From Proteobacteria bacterium UBA7447 (GTDB taxonomy: Bacteria > Pseudomonadota > Gammaproteobacteria > Arenicellales > UBA868): a stretch of DNA of 33,070 nucleotides. Below are positions 8,822 to 15,368 of the stretch, one piece after another (the first letter of the stretch is position 1; every line of letters starts with the position of its first letter). The notes beneath the pieces were generated by a model. The model was not told the DNA's origin, ran no database searches, and saw nothing but the letters and a program-made list of their open reading frames with translations. The position numbers and the translations under genes were made by a program. The stretch covers positions 1-33,070 of the forward strand of contig DLPX01000089.1 of the NCBI GenBank assembly GCA_002477475.1. The letters run 5' to 3'.

Positions 8822-9697
8822 TTACAGGACGCCGGCGTCGGACATCGCGGAGCGCACCTCGTCTTGACAGTTTGAAGACAGAGGAAGCAGCGGCAAACGA
8901 ATGCCCCCACCCATAAGTCCTTGTTGCGAGACTGCCCATTTCGCCGGGATCGGGTTGGATTCTACAAACATGGCTTTATGCAAATCCGCCAGTTGGTTAT
9001 TGAGCGCTCGCGCCGAGTCGGCGTCTCCGGCAATCGCCGCCTGGCACATCCGATGCATCAGGTTGGGAGCGGCGTTAGCGGTCACCGAAATGGTACCCTT
9101 GCCGCCTGCAATCATTAATTCGCAAGCCGTCCCGTCTTCTCCGGAATAGATCAGAAAGTCCTGCGGCGCACGGCTGATCAGATCCCGGCCACGATCAAGG
9201 TCATTGGTCGCGTCCTTGATTGCGACGATGTTGTCAATCTCGGCAAGACGCAAAGTCGTGTCGTTTTGCATATCCACACCGGTACGCCCCGGTACGTTAT
9301 ACAGAATCTGAGGAGTCGAAACGGCATCGGCGATCGCCTTGAAATGCTGATAGAGACCTTCCTGGGGAGGCTTGTTGTAGTACGGCACCACAAGAAGGCA
9401 GGCATCGACACCCGCTTCAGCGGCATGGCGGGTCAATGAGATGGCTTCGGCTGTCGAATTGGCCCCCGTCCCCCCGATCACGGGAATGCGTCCAGCTGCC
9501 GCTTTTACTGTCCTCGCGATCACCTCGCCATGTTCATCATGGTTCAGGGTAGCAGACTCGCCTGTGGTTCCTACGGAGACAATGGCATCAGTACCTTCCG
9601 CAATGTGGTGATTTACCAACCCCTCCAATGCGGTCCAGTCAACACTGCCATCATCGTGCATCGGGGTGACCATCGCCACCATACTGCCTGTGAACAT
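8822..9697 (-). CDS. dapA: 4-hydroxy-tetrahydrodipicolinate synthase
   Basis: DapA condenses pyruvate with aspartate semialdehyde, the first committed step to diaminopimelate and lysine. The 291-residue product has the Schiff-base Lys161 in AIKDATNDL. The catalytic triad residues are Thr44 (in GTTGES), Tyr107 (in VPYYNKPPQEG) and Tyr133 (in ILYNVPGRTG), and Arg138 is the substrate-binding arginine. The ATG at 9697 is chosen because GAGGAG stands 7 nt upstream and MFTGSMVAMVTP is the normal N-terminus. The frame stays open further upstream, but that part is not protein-like. It leads a dapA-purC-purL run. A sigma70-like promoter candidate lies about 60-90 bp upstream of the start. Confidence 0.97.
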   Translation of the reverse strand: MFTGSMVAMVTPMHDDGSVDWTALEGLVNHHIAEGTDAIVSVGTTGESATLNHDEHGEVIARTVKAAAGRIPVIGGTGANSTAEAISLTRHAAEAGVDACLLVVPYYNKPPQEGLYQHFKAIADAVSTPQILYNVPGRTGVDMQNDTTLRLAEIDNIVAIKDATNDLDRGRDLISRAPQDFLIYSGEDGTACELMIAGGKGTISVTANAAPNLMHRMCQAAIAGDADSARALNNQLADLHKAMFVESNPIPAKWAVSQQGLMGGGIRLPLLPLSSNCQDEVRSAMSDAGVL

Positions 9698-9704
9698 CTG
9701 GGAA

Positions 9705-9710
9705 CTCCTC
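9705..9710 (-). promoter_or_regulatory. Ribosome binding site of dapA
   Basis: On the minus strand this reads GAGGAG, 7 nt before the ATG at 9697. It decides the dapA start against a longer open frame that runs upstream to 9787. Confidence 0.75.
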
Positions 9711-9758
9711 AAATTTGACTTTCGGAAGGTTGGAACGGCGCCGCTTGGCAACACCCGG

Positions 9759-9787
9759 ATGGTACTTTGCACCCATTCCCAGCACAA
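9759..9787 (-). promoter_or_regulatory. Candidate sigma70 promoter for dapA-purC-purL
   Basis: On the minus strand TTGTGC (9787-9782) is followed after exactly 17 nt by TACCAT (9764-9759). These match the -35 and -10 consensus at 4 of 6 positions each. Transcription would begin near 9752, leaving a leader of about 55 nt before the dapA start. It lies in the 111-bp gap between the LD-carboxypeptidase stop and dapA. Matches this weak can occur by chance. Confidence 0.3.
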
Positions 9788-9808
9788 GACATCCTTAAGA
9801 CAATTCTC

Positions 9809-10696
9809 CTACAGATCAAGATTCCAGAGAAGGCGATCGTGCTTGATCTCAGCCTGCGCGCCAATAGCAAGCGGCACGTTAGGCGTCACGTGCCCGAAGT
9901 CACGCGAGGAAAAAACCGGGCACGGTGTCCTGGCGGCCAGCTCGGTGACGACCCATGAGTCTGCCTCTGCTATTGAACCCATGTCTGTAAACCGGCCGAA
10001 TACCACAGCACTGACGCCCTTTAAGAGGCCGCTATCCAGCCACTGACGCCAATATCGCAGCAGCCGGGGCGCACTTTCTCCGGTGTCCTCAAAAAAGAGG
10101 ACATGCCCGGAAAGGTCCGAAGGCAGATTAGGAGTCCCCACCAGATTGCTTAGCACGCTGAGGCAGCCTCCGAAGAGACGCCCCTGACACTCCAGGCCCA
10201 AAGCCTTTGAGACCGGCGCCACGCCAATGCTCCCTGTCCAGGGGCGGTCTGACTTCAATAGACCCAGAAGCGCCCTAATGTCTTCTCCATCCTGCCACAG
10301 TGAAGACCCCGGCATGGGGGCATGTAAAGACGGCCAATTCAGCCGGGCGTATAGCGCACTTTGCAACGCGCTGATATCAGAAAACCCGATCAGAACCCTC
10401 GGAACCTCTTTTGCCAGCGCATCCCAGTCAAGGCGGCTCAAAAGTTCGCTGGCACCGTAGCCGCCTCGAGCGCTGAGAAGATAACGGCTTTTGCCGTCCA
10501 AAGCGGATTGCAGCGCACCAAGACGAATGTCGACTCCACCGATTTCCAGGCGGGTCTTTGCATCGACCGGACAAGGGGTGTAATCCACTTCAAACCCCTG
10601 TTGCCGAATTGCCCTGAGGTTCCGATCCAGCACGTCACTTTCTGGAGGGCCAGAGGGCTCCAGAACATAGATCGCAGCGTTGTCCATCTCTTTCAT
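9809..10696 (-). CDS. LD-carboxypeptidase (peptidase family S66)
   Basis: LD-carboxypeptidases remove the terminal D-alanine from tetrapeptides in cytoplasmic recycling of peptidoglycan. The 295-residue product shows the S66 pattern. The nucleophile Ser106 is in IGFSDISAL, Glu203 is in FFEDTGE, and His269 is in DFGHVTPNVPLAIG; the spacing is close to that of the Pseudomonas enzyme. SARGGYGASELL at about residues 75-86 is another family block. There is no signal peptide, as expected for a cytoplasmic recycling enzyme. The ATG at 10696 overlaps the TGA of the short upstream ORF by one base; an ATG at 10687 is an alternative. The microcin-immunity homologue MccF belongs to the same family, so a non-recycling role is possible. 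Confidence 0.9.
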   Translation of the reverse strand: MKEMDNAAIYVLEPSGPPESDVLDRNLRAIRQQGFEVDYTPCPVDAKTRLEIGGVDIRLGALQSALDGKSRYLLSARGGYGASELLSRLDWDALAKEVPRVLIGFSDISALQSALYARLNWPSLHAPMPGSSLWQDGEDIRALLGLLKSDRPWTGSIGVAPVSKALGLECQGRLFGGCLSVLSNLVGTPNLPSDLSGHVLFFEDTGESAPRLLRYWRQWLDSGLLKGVSAVVFGRFTDMGSIAEADSWVVTELAARTPCPVFSSRDFGHVTPNVPLAIGAQAEIKHDRLLWNLDL

Positions 10697-10854
10697 CAGC
10701 GGATCGCCCTGATAACCGGCTCGCTCAATTTTCCAGCAGGGTCTTCAAAAGTATGCCGCGGGACATAACGATGGATCGACTCGTCTATCTGGGGATAATC
10801 GGAGATAACCTCCTTAATTGAAGTCGGTAGCCGATTCTTTTTGGAGTCGGTCAT
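10696..10854 (-). CDS. Small hypothetical protein (52 aa) overlapping the LD-carboxypeptidase start
   Basis: An ATG at 10854 opens a 52-codon frame beginning MTDSKKNRLPTSIKEVISDY and ending PVIRAIR. Its TGA shares one base with the ATG of the LD-carboxypeptidase gene (TGATG), an arrangement typical of translational coupling. The product would be soluble and charged, with no membrane segment and no signal peptide. I do not recognise a family. The stretch GGGTGGGAG lies about 17-25 nt before the ATG, too far to be a good ribosome site. Support comes only from the overlap and the natural amino acid composition. It may be a real leader or partner gene, or a chance frame. Confidence 0.4.
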   Translation of the reverse strand: MTDSKKNRLPTSIKEVISDYPQIDESIHRYVPRHTFEDPAGKLSEPVIRAIR

Positions 10855-11063
10855 TGTGATGGTTTGCGCTCCCACCCACCCTCTTATAGCATACCCCTGC
10901 TTCTTGTTGTGGGGGAGCTTTCAGTCTCGCGACCAGCTGAGGGATAAGCTTGACGATTAACCCGATGAACTCCGCAAACCCTGTGCCATCTCTAATTAAT
11001 CCAAGGTGACTCACTCTTGGTCAACAGACTGAATATCTTTCTTAAGCCCGCCAAAATCAGATA

Positions 11064-12182
11064 ATGGCAGCAAAACGCGCACGTGAACTGGGTTTGGACT
11101 TCTCTGGCACGCCGGGACCGCATAACGCGGTTACCGATGTGCCTGGGCTGATGGTGGGCTATAAAACGCTGATGACAGGGGCAGGTCCGCTTGTCACCGG
11201 CGGCGGTCCGGTCCGAACGGGCGTGACGGCAATTCTTCCACGAGGCCGTGACGCGATTCCTCAGCCAGTCTGGGCCGGAACACATAGCCTGAACGGCAAT
11301 GGTGAGATGACCGGCACCCACTGGATCCGGGACGGAGGATACCTGCTTGGCCCGATCATGATTACCAATACCCACAGCGTGGGGCGGGTACACCAGGCTG
11401 CCGTTAAGTGGATTATCGACACCTATCCCGAGCATTGGGGGTCCGAGCATCTGTGGGCCATGCCCGTCGTCGCCGAAACCTATGACGGCACCTTGAACGA
11501 CATTAATGGACTGCACGTGACCGAGGCGCACGCCCGAGAGGCGCTGGATCAGGCAACTGATGGTCCGCTTCGAGAAGGCAATGTGGGTGGCGGAACCGGC
11601 ATGGTCTGCTATGAATTCAAGGGAGGCACCGGAACCAGTTCACGCCGGCTCTCAGTAGGAGGCCAGGAATTTCACGTTGGCGTCCTGGTTCAAGCCAATC
11701 ATGGTCGACGCCAGGACCTCACTATCCTGGGTGTTCCGGTGGGTCGACACCTCCAAAATGACACGCTGTTCCATGAGCATGAGATGGGTTCGATCATCGC
11801 AGTCGTCGCCACCGATGTTCCCATGATGCCCCACCAGCTTGAACGTCTCGCGAAACGGGGCGCCATAGGTATCGCCCGAGGCGGCACCTCGGGAGGCAAT
11901 GGCTCAGGCGATATCTTTCTAGCAATAAGTACCGCCAACCCCATGTGCATTGACCGCATGGGCCATATCAATTCCGATTTCGCCTGGACTGGGGATGATT
12001 TATGCGACGCCGTCTATCTGGCGGCGGTTCAGGCTATTGAAGAGTCTGTGATCAACGCCTTGGTCGCGGCTAAAGACATGACGACCCTTCGCCCACCCGG
12101 CCACCGCTGCGCGGCGATAGATATCGACGCTATGCTGGACATCATCGAACGGCATGGCCGGCTCAGGATGTCTCCTCGTTGA
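11064..12182 (+). CDS. P1-family (DmpA-type) aminopeptidase
   Basis: This 372-residue protein belongs to the DmpA/BapA group of self-processing Ntn-like hydrolases. These cleave themselves before a serine and then release N-terminal residues, including D-amino acids or beta-peptides in characterised members. The predicted cut is between Gly242 and Ser243 in MGSIIAVVATDVPMMPHQL, giving an alpha chain of 242 residues and a beta chain of 130. Other family blocks are TDVPGLMVGYKTL near the N-terminus, NGNGEMTGTHWI at residues 78-88, EGNVGGGTGMVCYEFKGGTG, and the beta-chain GGTSGGNGSGDIFLA. No signal peptide is seen. It is divergent from the LD-carboxypeptidase pair, and its last 20 bp overlap the convergent GNAT gene tail to tail. 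The ATG at 11064 lacks a clear ribosome site. The substrate is unknown. Confidence 0.92.
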   Translation: MAAKRARELGLDFSGTPGPHNAVTDVPGLMVGYKTLMTGAGPLVTGGGPVRTGVTAILPRGRDAIPQPVWAGTHSLNGNGEMTGTHWIRDGGYLLGPIMITNTHSVGRVHQAAVKWIIDTYPEHWGSEHLWAMPVVAETYDGTLNDINGLHVTEAHAREALDQATDGPLREGNVGGGTGMVCYEFKGGTGTSSRRLSVGGQEFHVGVLVQANHGRRQDLTILGVPVGRHLQNDTLFHEHEMGSIIAVVATDVPMMPHQLERLAKRGAIGIARGGTSGGNGSGDIFLAISTANPMCIDRMGHINSDFAWTGDDLCDAVYLAAVQAIEESVINALVAAKDMTTLRPPGHRCAAIDIDAMLDIIERHGRLRMSPR

Positions 12183-12609
12183 GCCACTTCTGGACCAACT
12201 GCACATCGCCGTCACGATAGTTCAGTCGACCATAAAATCCACGGACCGCAAGATTGTCGTGCCGGATCATGGCCTGAATTTTCGGAACTTTTCTCACGCG
12301 CATCCAGTTCTCGGCGTGTTCCATGAGGGCTCGCCCGATCCCCTGATGGCGGTACTGGCGATCCACGGCAAGGTAATACACCCAACCACGGTGCCCGTCG
12401 CAGCCGATCATGGCACTGCCGCAAAGTGTGTTTTTGGCAGCCGCCACCAGCAGCTCGGAAGACGGGTTTTCCAGACACTGACGAATATCGTCCTCGGGAT
12501 TATTCCAGGGACGGATCAGGTCACAGTCGCGCCATAGTTGCACCAGTCGCTCCTGATCAGGCAACCCGAATGCCCTGATCCGAACCTTCGGTTGAGAAGC
12601 AGCCATCAT
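12163..12609 (-). CDS. GNAT acetyltransferase, YpeA-like
   Basis: This is a GCN5-related N-acetyltransferase of about 148 residues. The acetyl-CoA loop motif reads QYRHQGIGRALM, preceded by the core strand VYYLAVD. The segment LWRDCDLIRPWNNPEDDI near the N-terminus and IGCDGHRGWVYYLAVD closely resemble E. coli YpeA, an acetyltransferase of unsettled substrate. Two adjacent ATG codons at 12609 and 12606 are possible starts. The open frame extends upstream into the MaoC gene, but that extension lacks family likeness. The ribosome site is weak. It follows the MaoC gene by 28 bp on the same strand and overlaps the end of the convergent aminopeptidase gene by 20 bp. Confidence 0.88.
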   Translation of the reverse strand: MMAASQPKVRIRAFGLPDQERLVQLWRDCDLIRPWNNPEDDIRQCLENPSSELLVAAAKNTLCGSAMIGCDGHRGWVYYLAVDRQYRHQGIGRALMEHAENWMRVRKVPKIQAMIRHDNLAVRGFYGRLNYRDGDVQLVQKWLNEETS

Positions 12610-12637
12610 GCGGAAAGATGGAAATTCAAGGCTTTGG

Positions 12638-13081
12638 CTAAGTGCGCGCGGCAACCATAATCTTGCCCGACGCACTCGCGACCTCAACCTCCTGCTGGTT
12701 GGTGCACAGACACCTCAAACCGACCACGCCGCCCCGGAACTTCGGCTTGTCTGTCATATCGGTGATCTCCCAAGCTGCCCTCAGCGTATCGCCAGGTTTA
12801 ACCGGAGCCAGAAATCGACAACTGTGCTCAAGATAGGCGATCGCGGTACCCGAAAAATAGATTCCAATGGGCGCTGCAACAAAGGCGCTGGTAAATGGTC
12901 CGTGCAGAATGCGTCCACCGAATCGGGATTGGCTTGCAAACGTTTCGTCCACATGCAGCGGGTTGAAGTCTCCGAAAAGGCCCGCTGCGGTAACCAGATG
13001 AGCCTCGGTGATTGTCAGGACATAATCGAACTCATCGCCCACACGAATTTCGTCATACGCCCTGCCTGCTGGTATTCGCAT
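12638..13081 (-). CDS. MaoC-like (R)-specific enoyl-CoA hydratase / hot-dog dehydratase
   Basis: This 147-residue protein has a single hot-dog fold domain. The hydratase motif is GDFNPLHVDETFA, with Asp38, Asn40 and His43 as the probable catalytic set, followed by SRFGGRILHGPFTSAF. The later block RFLAPVKPGDTL is also typical of MaoC proteins. Such enzymes hydrate 2-enoyl-CoA to (R)-3-hydroxyacyl-CoA, feeding beta-oxidation or polyhydroxyalkanoate synthesis; some act on branched or mesaconyl-type substrates. It is divergent from the acyl-CoA ligase at 13247, with 165 bp between them, which suggests shared control and a shared acyl-CoA pathway. The ATG at 13081 has no clear ribosome site. Confidence 0.9.
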   Translation of the reverse strand: MRIPAGRAYDEIRVGDEFDYVLTITEAHLVTAAGLFGDFNPLHVDETFASQSRFGGRILHGPFTSAFVAAPIGIYFSGTAIAYLEHSCRFLAPVKPGDTLRAAWEITDMTDKPKFRGGVVGLRCLCTNQQEVEVASASGKIMVAART

Positions 13082-13091
13082 CGTTGATTAA

Positions 13092-13107
13092 TCTAGGGCT
13101 GTCTAGA
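13092..13107. promoter_or_regulatory. Short inverted repeat between divergent maoC-like and acyl-CoA ligase genes
   Basis: TCTAG (13092-13096) and CTAGA (13103-13107) form a 5-bp inverted repeat with a 6-nt spacer, carrying two CTAG tetranucleotides 10 bp apart. It lies just upstream of the maoC-like start and could be an operator for the divergent pair. Arms this short arise readily by chance. Confidence 0.2.
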
Positions 13108-13232
13108 GTGCCGATTATAGGTCCAGAACCAGGTGAACCCGCGATAGCGAACACCTGCGACAACGGGTTTCTTGGGAAATCGCCCCACCTGACACAGGCC
13201 ATTAAAGCCGTTAGGATTGCCGTCTTACTCGT

Positions 13233-13240
13233 TAGGAGAA
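13233..13240 (+). promoter_or_regulatory. Ribosome binding site setting the GTG start of the acyl-CoA ligase
   Basis: TAGGAGAA ends 6 nt before the GTG at 13247. It favours that start over a TTG at 13217 in the same frame. Confidence 0.7.
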
Positions 13241-13246
13241 ATTGCC

Positions 13247-14866
13247 GTGTCTATATTTGAAGCGCAGCTCGCAAAAGACCGCGCCAACTATGAAGCTCTG
13301 ACGCCGGTCAGTTTCCTGCGCCGAGCGGCACAGGTGGTTCCCTCACACACTGCCATCATTCATGGCCAACGCCGTTACACCTACGCCCAGTTTCTGGCGC
13401 GCTCATCCCAACTGGCCAATGCGCTGGCGGGACGAGGCATTGGCCCCGGCGACTGCGTCGCCATCATGGGGGCAAACACACCTGAGATGTTGGAGGCGCA
13501 CAATGGGGTGCCGATGCTCGGCGCAGTGCTGAATTCGCTCAATATCCGACTGGACGCCAACACTATCGCGTTCATTCTGGATCATGGTGAGGCCAAAGTG
13601 CTGTTGACCGATCGCGCATTTTCCAAGGTCATCAAGGAAGCGCTGACCTTAACCGAGCGAGAACTGCTGGTCATTGATATTGATGACTCCGAGAGTCAAG
13701 GCGGCGAAAGCCTTGGAGAGATGGACTACGAGACATTTATCTCGGGTGCTGACGATACCTTCCCCCTCGGACAGCCCGAGGACGAGTGGCAGGCGCTGTC
13801 GCTGCTGTATACCTCTGGGACGACTGGCAATCCCAAGGGTTGCGTCTACCACCACCGTGGCGCTTATCTGAATGCGCTGGGCAACATGACAACCATGGAA
13901 CTGAACCGTGACTCGGTGTACCTGTGGACCCTACCGATGTTTCACTGTGACGGCTGGACCTTTACCTGGGCAGTCACCGCCGCAATGGGTACCCATGTTT
14001 GTCTGCGGGCGGTTGAACCGGAAGCGGTCTTCGCATCCATAGCCGCTAATGGCGTCACTCATATGTGCGGTGCACCCATTGTGATGAATATGCTTGCGAA
14101 CGCCCCACGGAAAATGAAAACACCATTCTCTCAAACCGTTGAGATCGCAACAGGCGGCGCTGCCCCACCGTCCGCGGTCATCGAGGCCATGGAAGCGGAC
14201 GGGTTCCATGTGACCCATCTCTACGGCTTAACTGAGACTTATGGACCCGCCACAGTCTGCATCCCGCAGGAGGATTGGCCGGCTCTCGCGCTTCAAGAGC
14301 GCTCGTCGCGCATGGCGCGGCAAGGTGTGCATTACGGCACGCTGGAAAACGCCAGCGTCAAAAACCCGGAAACCATGGAAGACGTACCGTGGGACGGAGA
14401 GACCTTTGGTGAAGTCATGATCCGGGGCAATACAGTCATGAAGGGTTATCTTAAGAACGAAGACGCGACTCAGGCCGCTTTTGCCGGGGGGTGGTTTCAC
14501 AGCGGAGACATCGCCGTGCGCCACCCCGATGGCTATATTGAGATCAAGGACCGTTCAAAAGACATTATCATTTCCGGCGGGGAAAATATCTCAAGCCTTG
14601 AGATAGAGGAAACGCTCTACCGTCACCCCAAGGTCCTGGAAGCCGCTGTTGTGGCAAGACCGGATGAAGCCTGGGGGGAGAGTCCTTGCGCTTTTGTGAC
14701 ACTGCATGAAGGAGAGGACGCACAGCCCCAGGAGATCATCGATTTCTGTCGCGACAACATGGCGCACTATAAAGCGCCGCGCACCATCGTCTTCGGCGGA
14801 CTCCCCAAGACCTCGACCGGCAAGATTCAGAAGTTTGTGCTCAGGGAGAAAGCGGGCAATCTTTAG
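13247..14866 (+). CDS. Acyl-CoA ligase (AMP-forming, ANL superfamily)
   Basis: This 539-residue enzyme activates a carboxylic acid to its acyl-CoA through an acyl-adenylate. The phosphate-binding loop reads LLYTSGTTGNPKG. The adenine-binding block is HLYGLTETYGP, the hinge region is HSGDIAVRHPDGYIEIKDRSK, and the C-terminal catalytic lysine is in PKTSTGKIQK. The N-terminal segment beginning SIFEAQLAKDRANYEALTPV resembles bacterial and plant acyl-activating enzymes acting on medium, branched or short acids, including relatives of the methylmercaptopropionate ligase DmdB. I cannot assign the acid. The GTG at 13247 is chosen for its good ribosome site. It is divergent from the MaoC-like hydratase and convergent with the MOSC gene, so it is probably transcribed alone. 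Confidence 0.93.
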   Translation: MSIFEAQLAKDRANYEALTPVSFLRRAAQVVPSHTAIIHGQRRYTYAQFLARSSQLANALAGRGIGPGDCVAIMGANTPEMLEAHNGVPMLGAVLNSLNIRLDANTIAFILDHGEAKVLLTDRAFSKVIKEALTLTERELLVIDIDDSESQGGESLGEMDYETFISGADDTFPLGQPEDEWQALSLLYTSGTTGNPKGCVYHHRGAYLNALGNMTTMELNRDSVYLWTLPMFHCDGWTFTWAVTAAMGTHVCLRAVEPEAVFASIAANGVTHMCGAPIVMNMLANAPRKMKTPFSQTVEIATGGAAPPSAVIEAMEADGFHVTHLYGLTETYGPATVCIPQEDWPALALQERSSRMARQGVHYGTLENASVKNPETMEDVPWDGETFGEVMIRGNTVMKGYLKNEDATQAAFAGGWFHSGDIAVRHPDGYIEIKDRSKDIIISGGENISSLEIEETLYRHPKVLEAAVVARPDEAWGESPCAFVTLHEGEDAQPQEIIDFCRDNMAHYKAPRTIVFGGLPKTSTGKIQKFVLREKAGNL

Positions 14867-14901
14867 ATAGGCGCAGTATTGGCCACTTTGCCCAGGCGTA
14901 C

Positions 14902-15357
14902 TCAGTCGGTGGCGCCGATCTCGTCTCCCGGTCGAATCACGCCCCCGCGGAGAATCTCGCAGCGCAGGCCGCCCTTATGGGTGAGTTGCTTGACCAGTCC
15001 CGGAATATCGAGAAGGTTCTGCAGGTAAGCACAAGGCTCGCAGAGCTCAACGCCACGCAACTGCACTTGTCCTACCGTGAAGATACGGCCTTCCAGTGCG
15101 TTGAGATCGACTCCCTCGGTAATCACGTTTCGGCGGAATGCGGTCGCCGGTAAGTCTGTACCAAAGGCCTCGTTGAATTCATTAACCGCTTCAATCTGAA
15201 TCAGCGTCAGTTGCGTTTCTGCTGAAGCGCCAAAGGCGCAATAACGATCCCCTTCGAGACCTGCTCCTGCCGTTGCCACAGCTTCAGATACCTCACGGGC
15301 GACTCCGCCTTCGGTTGCCGAAAGGCAAACTCCTTTTGCAACCCCCTGTGCTGTCAT
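14902..15357 (-). CDS. MOSC-domain protein
   Basis: This 151-residue protein consists of one MOSC domain. It shows an N-terminal strand ending in GLEGDRYCAF, the block FRRNVITEGVDLNALEGRIF, and the conserved cysteine region ELCEPCAYL. MOSC domains occur in molybdenum cofactor sulfurases and in YiiM/YuaD-type proteins, where the cysteine is thought to handle sulfur or bind the cofactor. Stand-alone members are mostly uncharacterised. It is the last gene of the minus-strand run prpE, mutase, pccB, MOSC, where a pccA gene might be expected. The ATG at 15357 is preferred, with AAGGG 8 nt upstream; a GTG at 15366 lies too close to that site. It begins 11 bp after the pccB stop. Confidence 0.88.
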   Translation of the reverse strand: MTAQGVAKGVCLSATEGGVAREVSEAVATAGAGLEGDRYCAFGASAETQLTLIQIEAVNEFNEAFGTDLPATAFRRNVITEGVDLNALEGRIFTVGQVQLRGVELCEPCAYLQNLLDIPGLVKQLTHKGGLRCEILRGGVIRPGDEIGATD

Positions 15358-15368
15358 ACCTGTCACCC

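Noticed and set aside
10858..10959. Plus-strand 33-codon frame in the gap before the DmpA-like gene
   Set aside because: It starts without a ribosome site, is very short, and overlaps the minus-strand 52-codon ORF's upstream region. Nothing supports translation.
10855..11063. Possible tRNA or structured RNA in the 209-bp gap
   Set aside because: I looked for acceptor-stem pairing and a T-loop and found neither; only isolated short complementarities are present.
14867..14901. Rho-independent terminator between the convergent acyl-CoA ligase and MOSC genes
   Set aside because: No GC-rich stem followed by a T-run is visible in the 35-bp gap.
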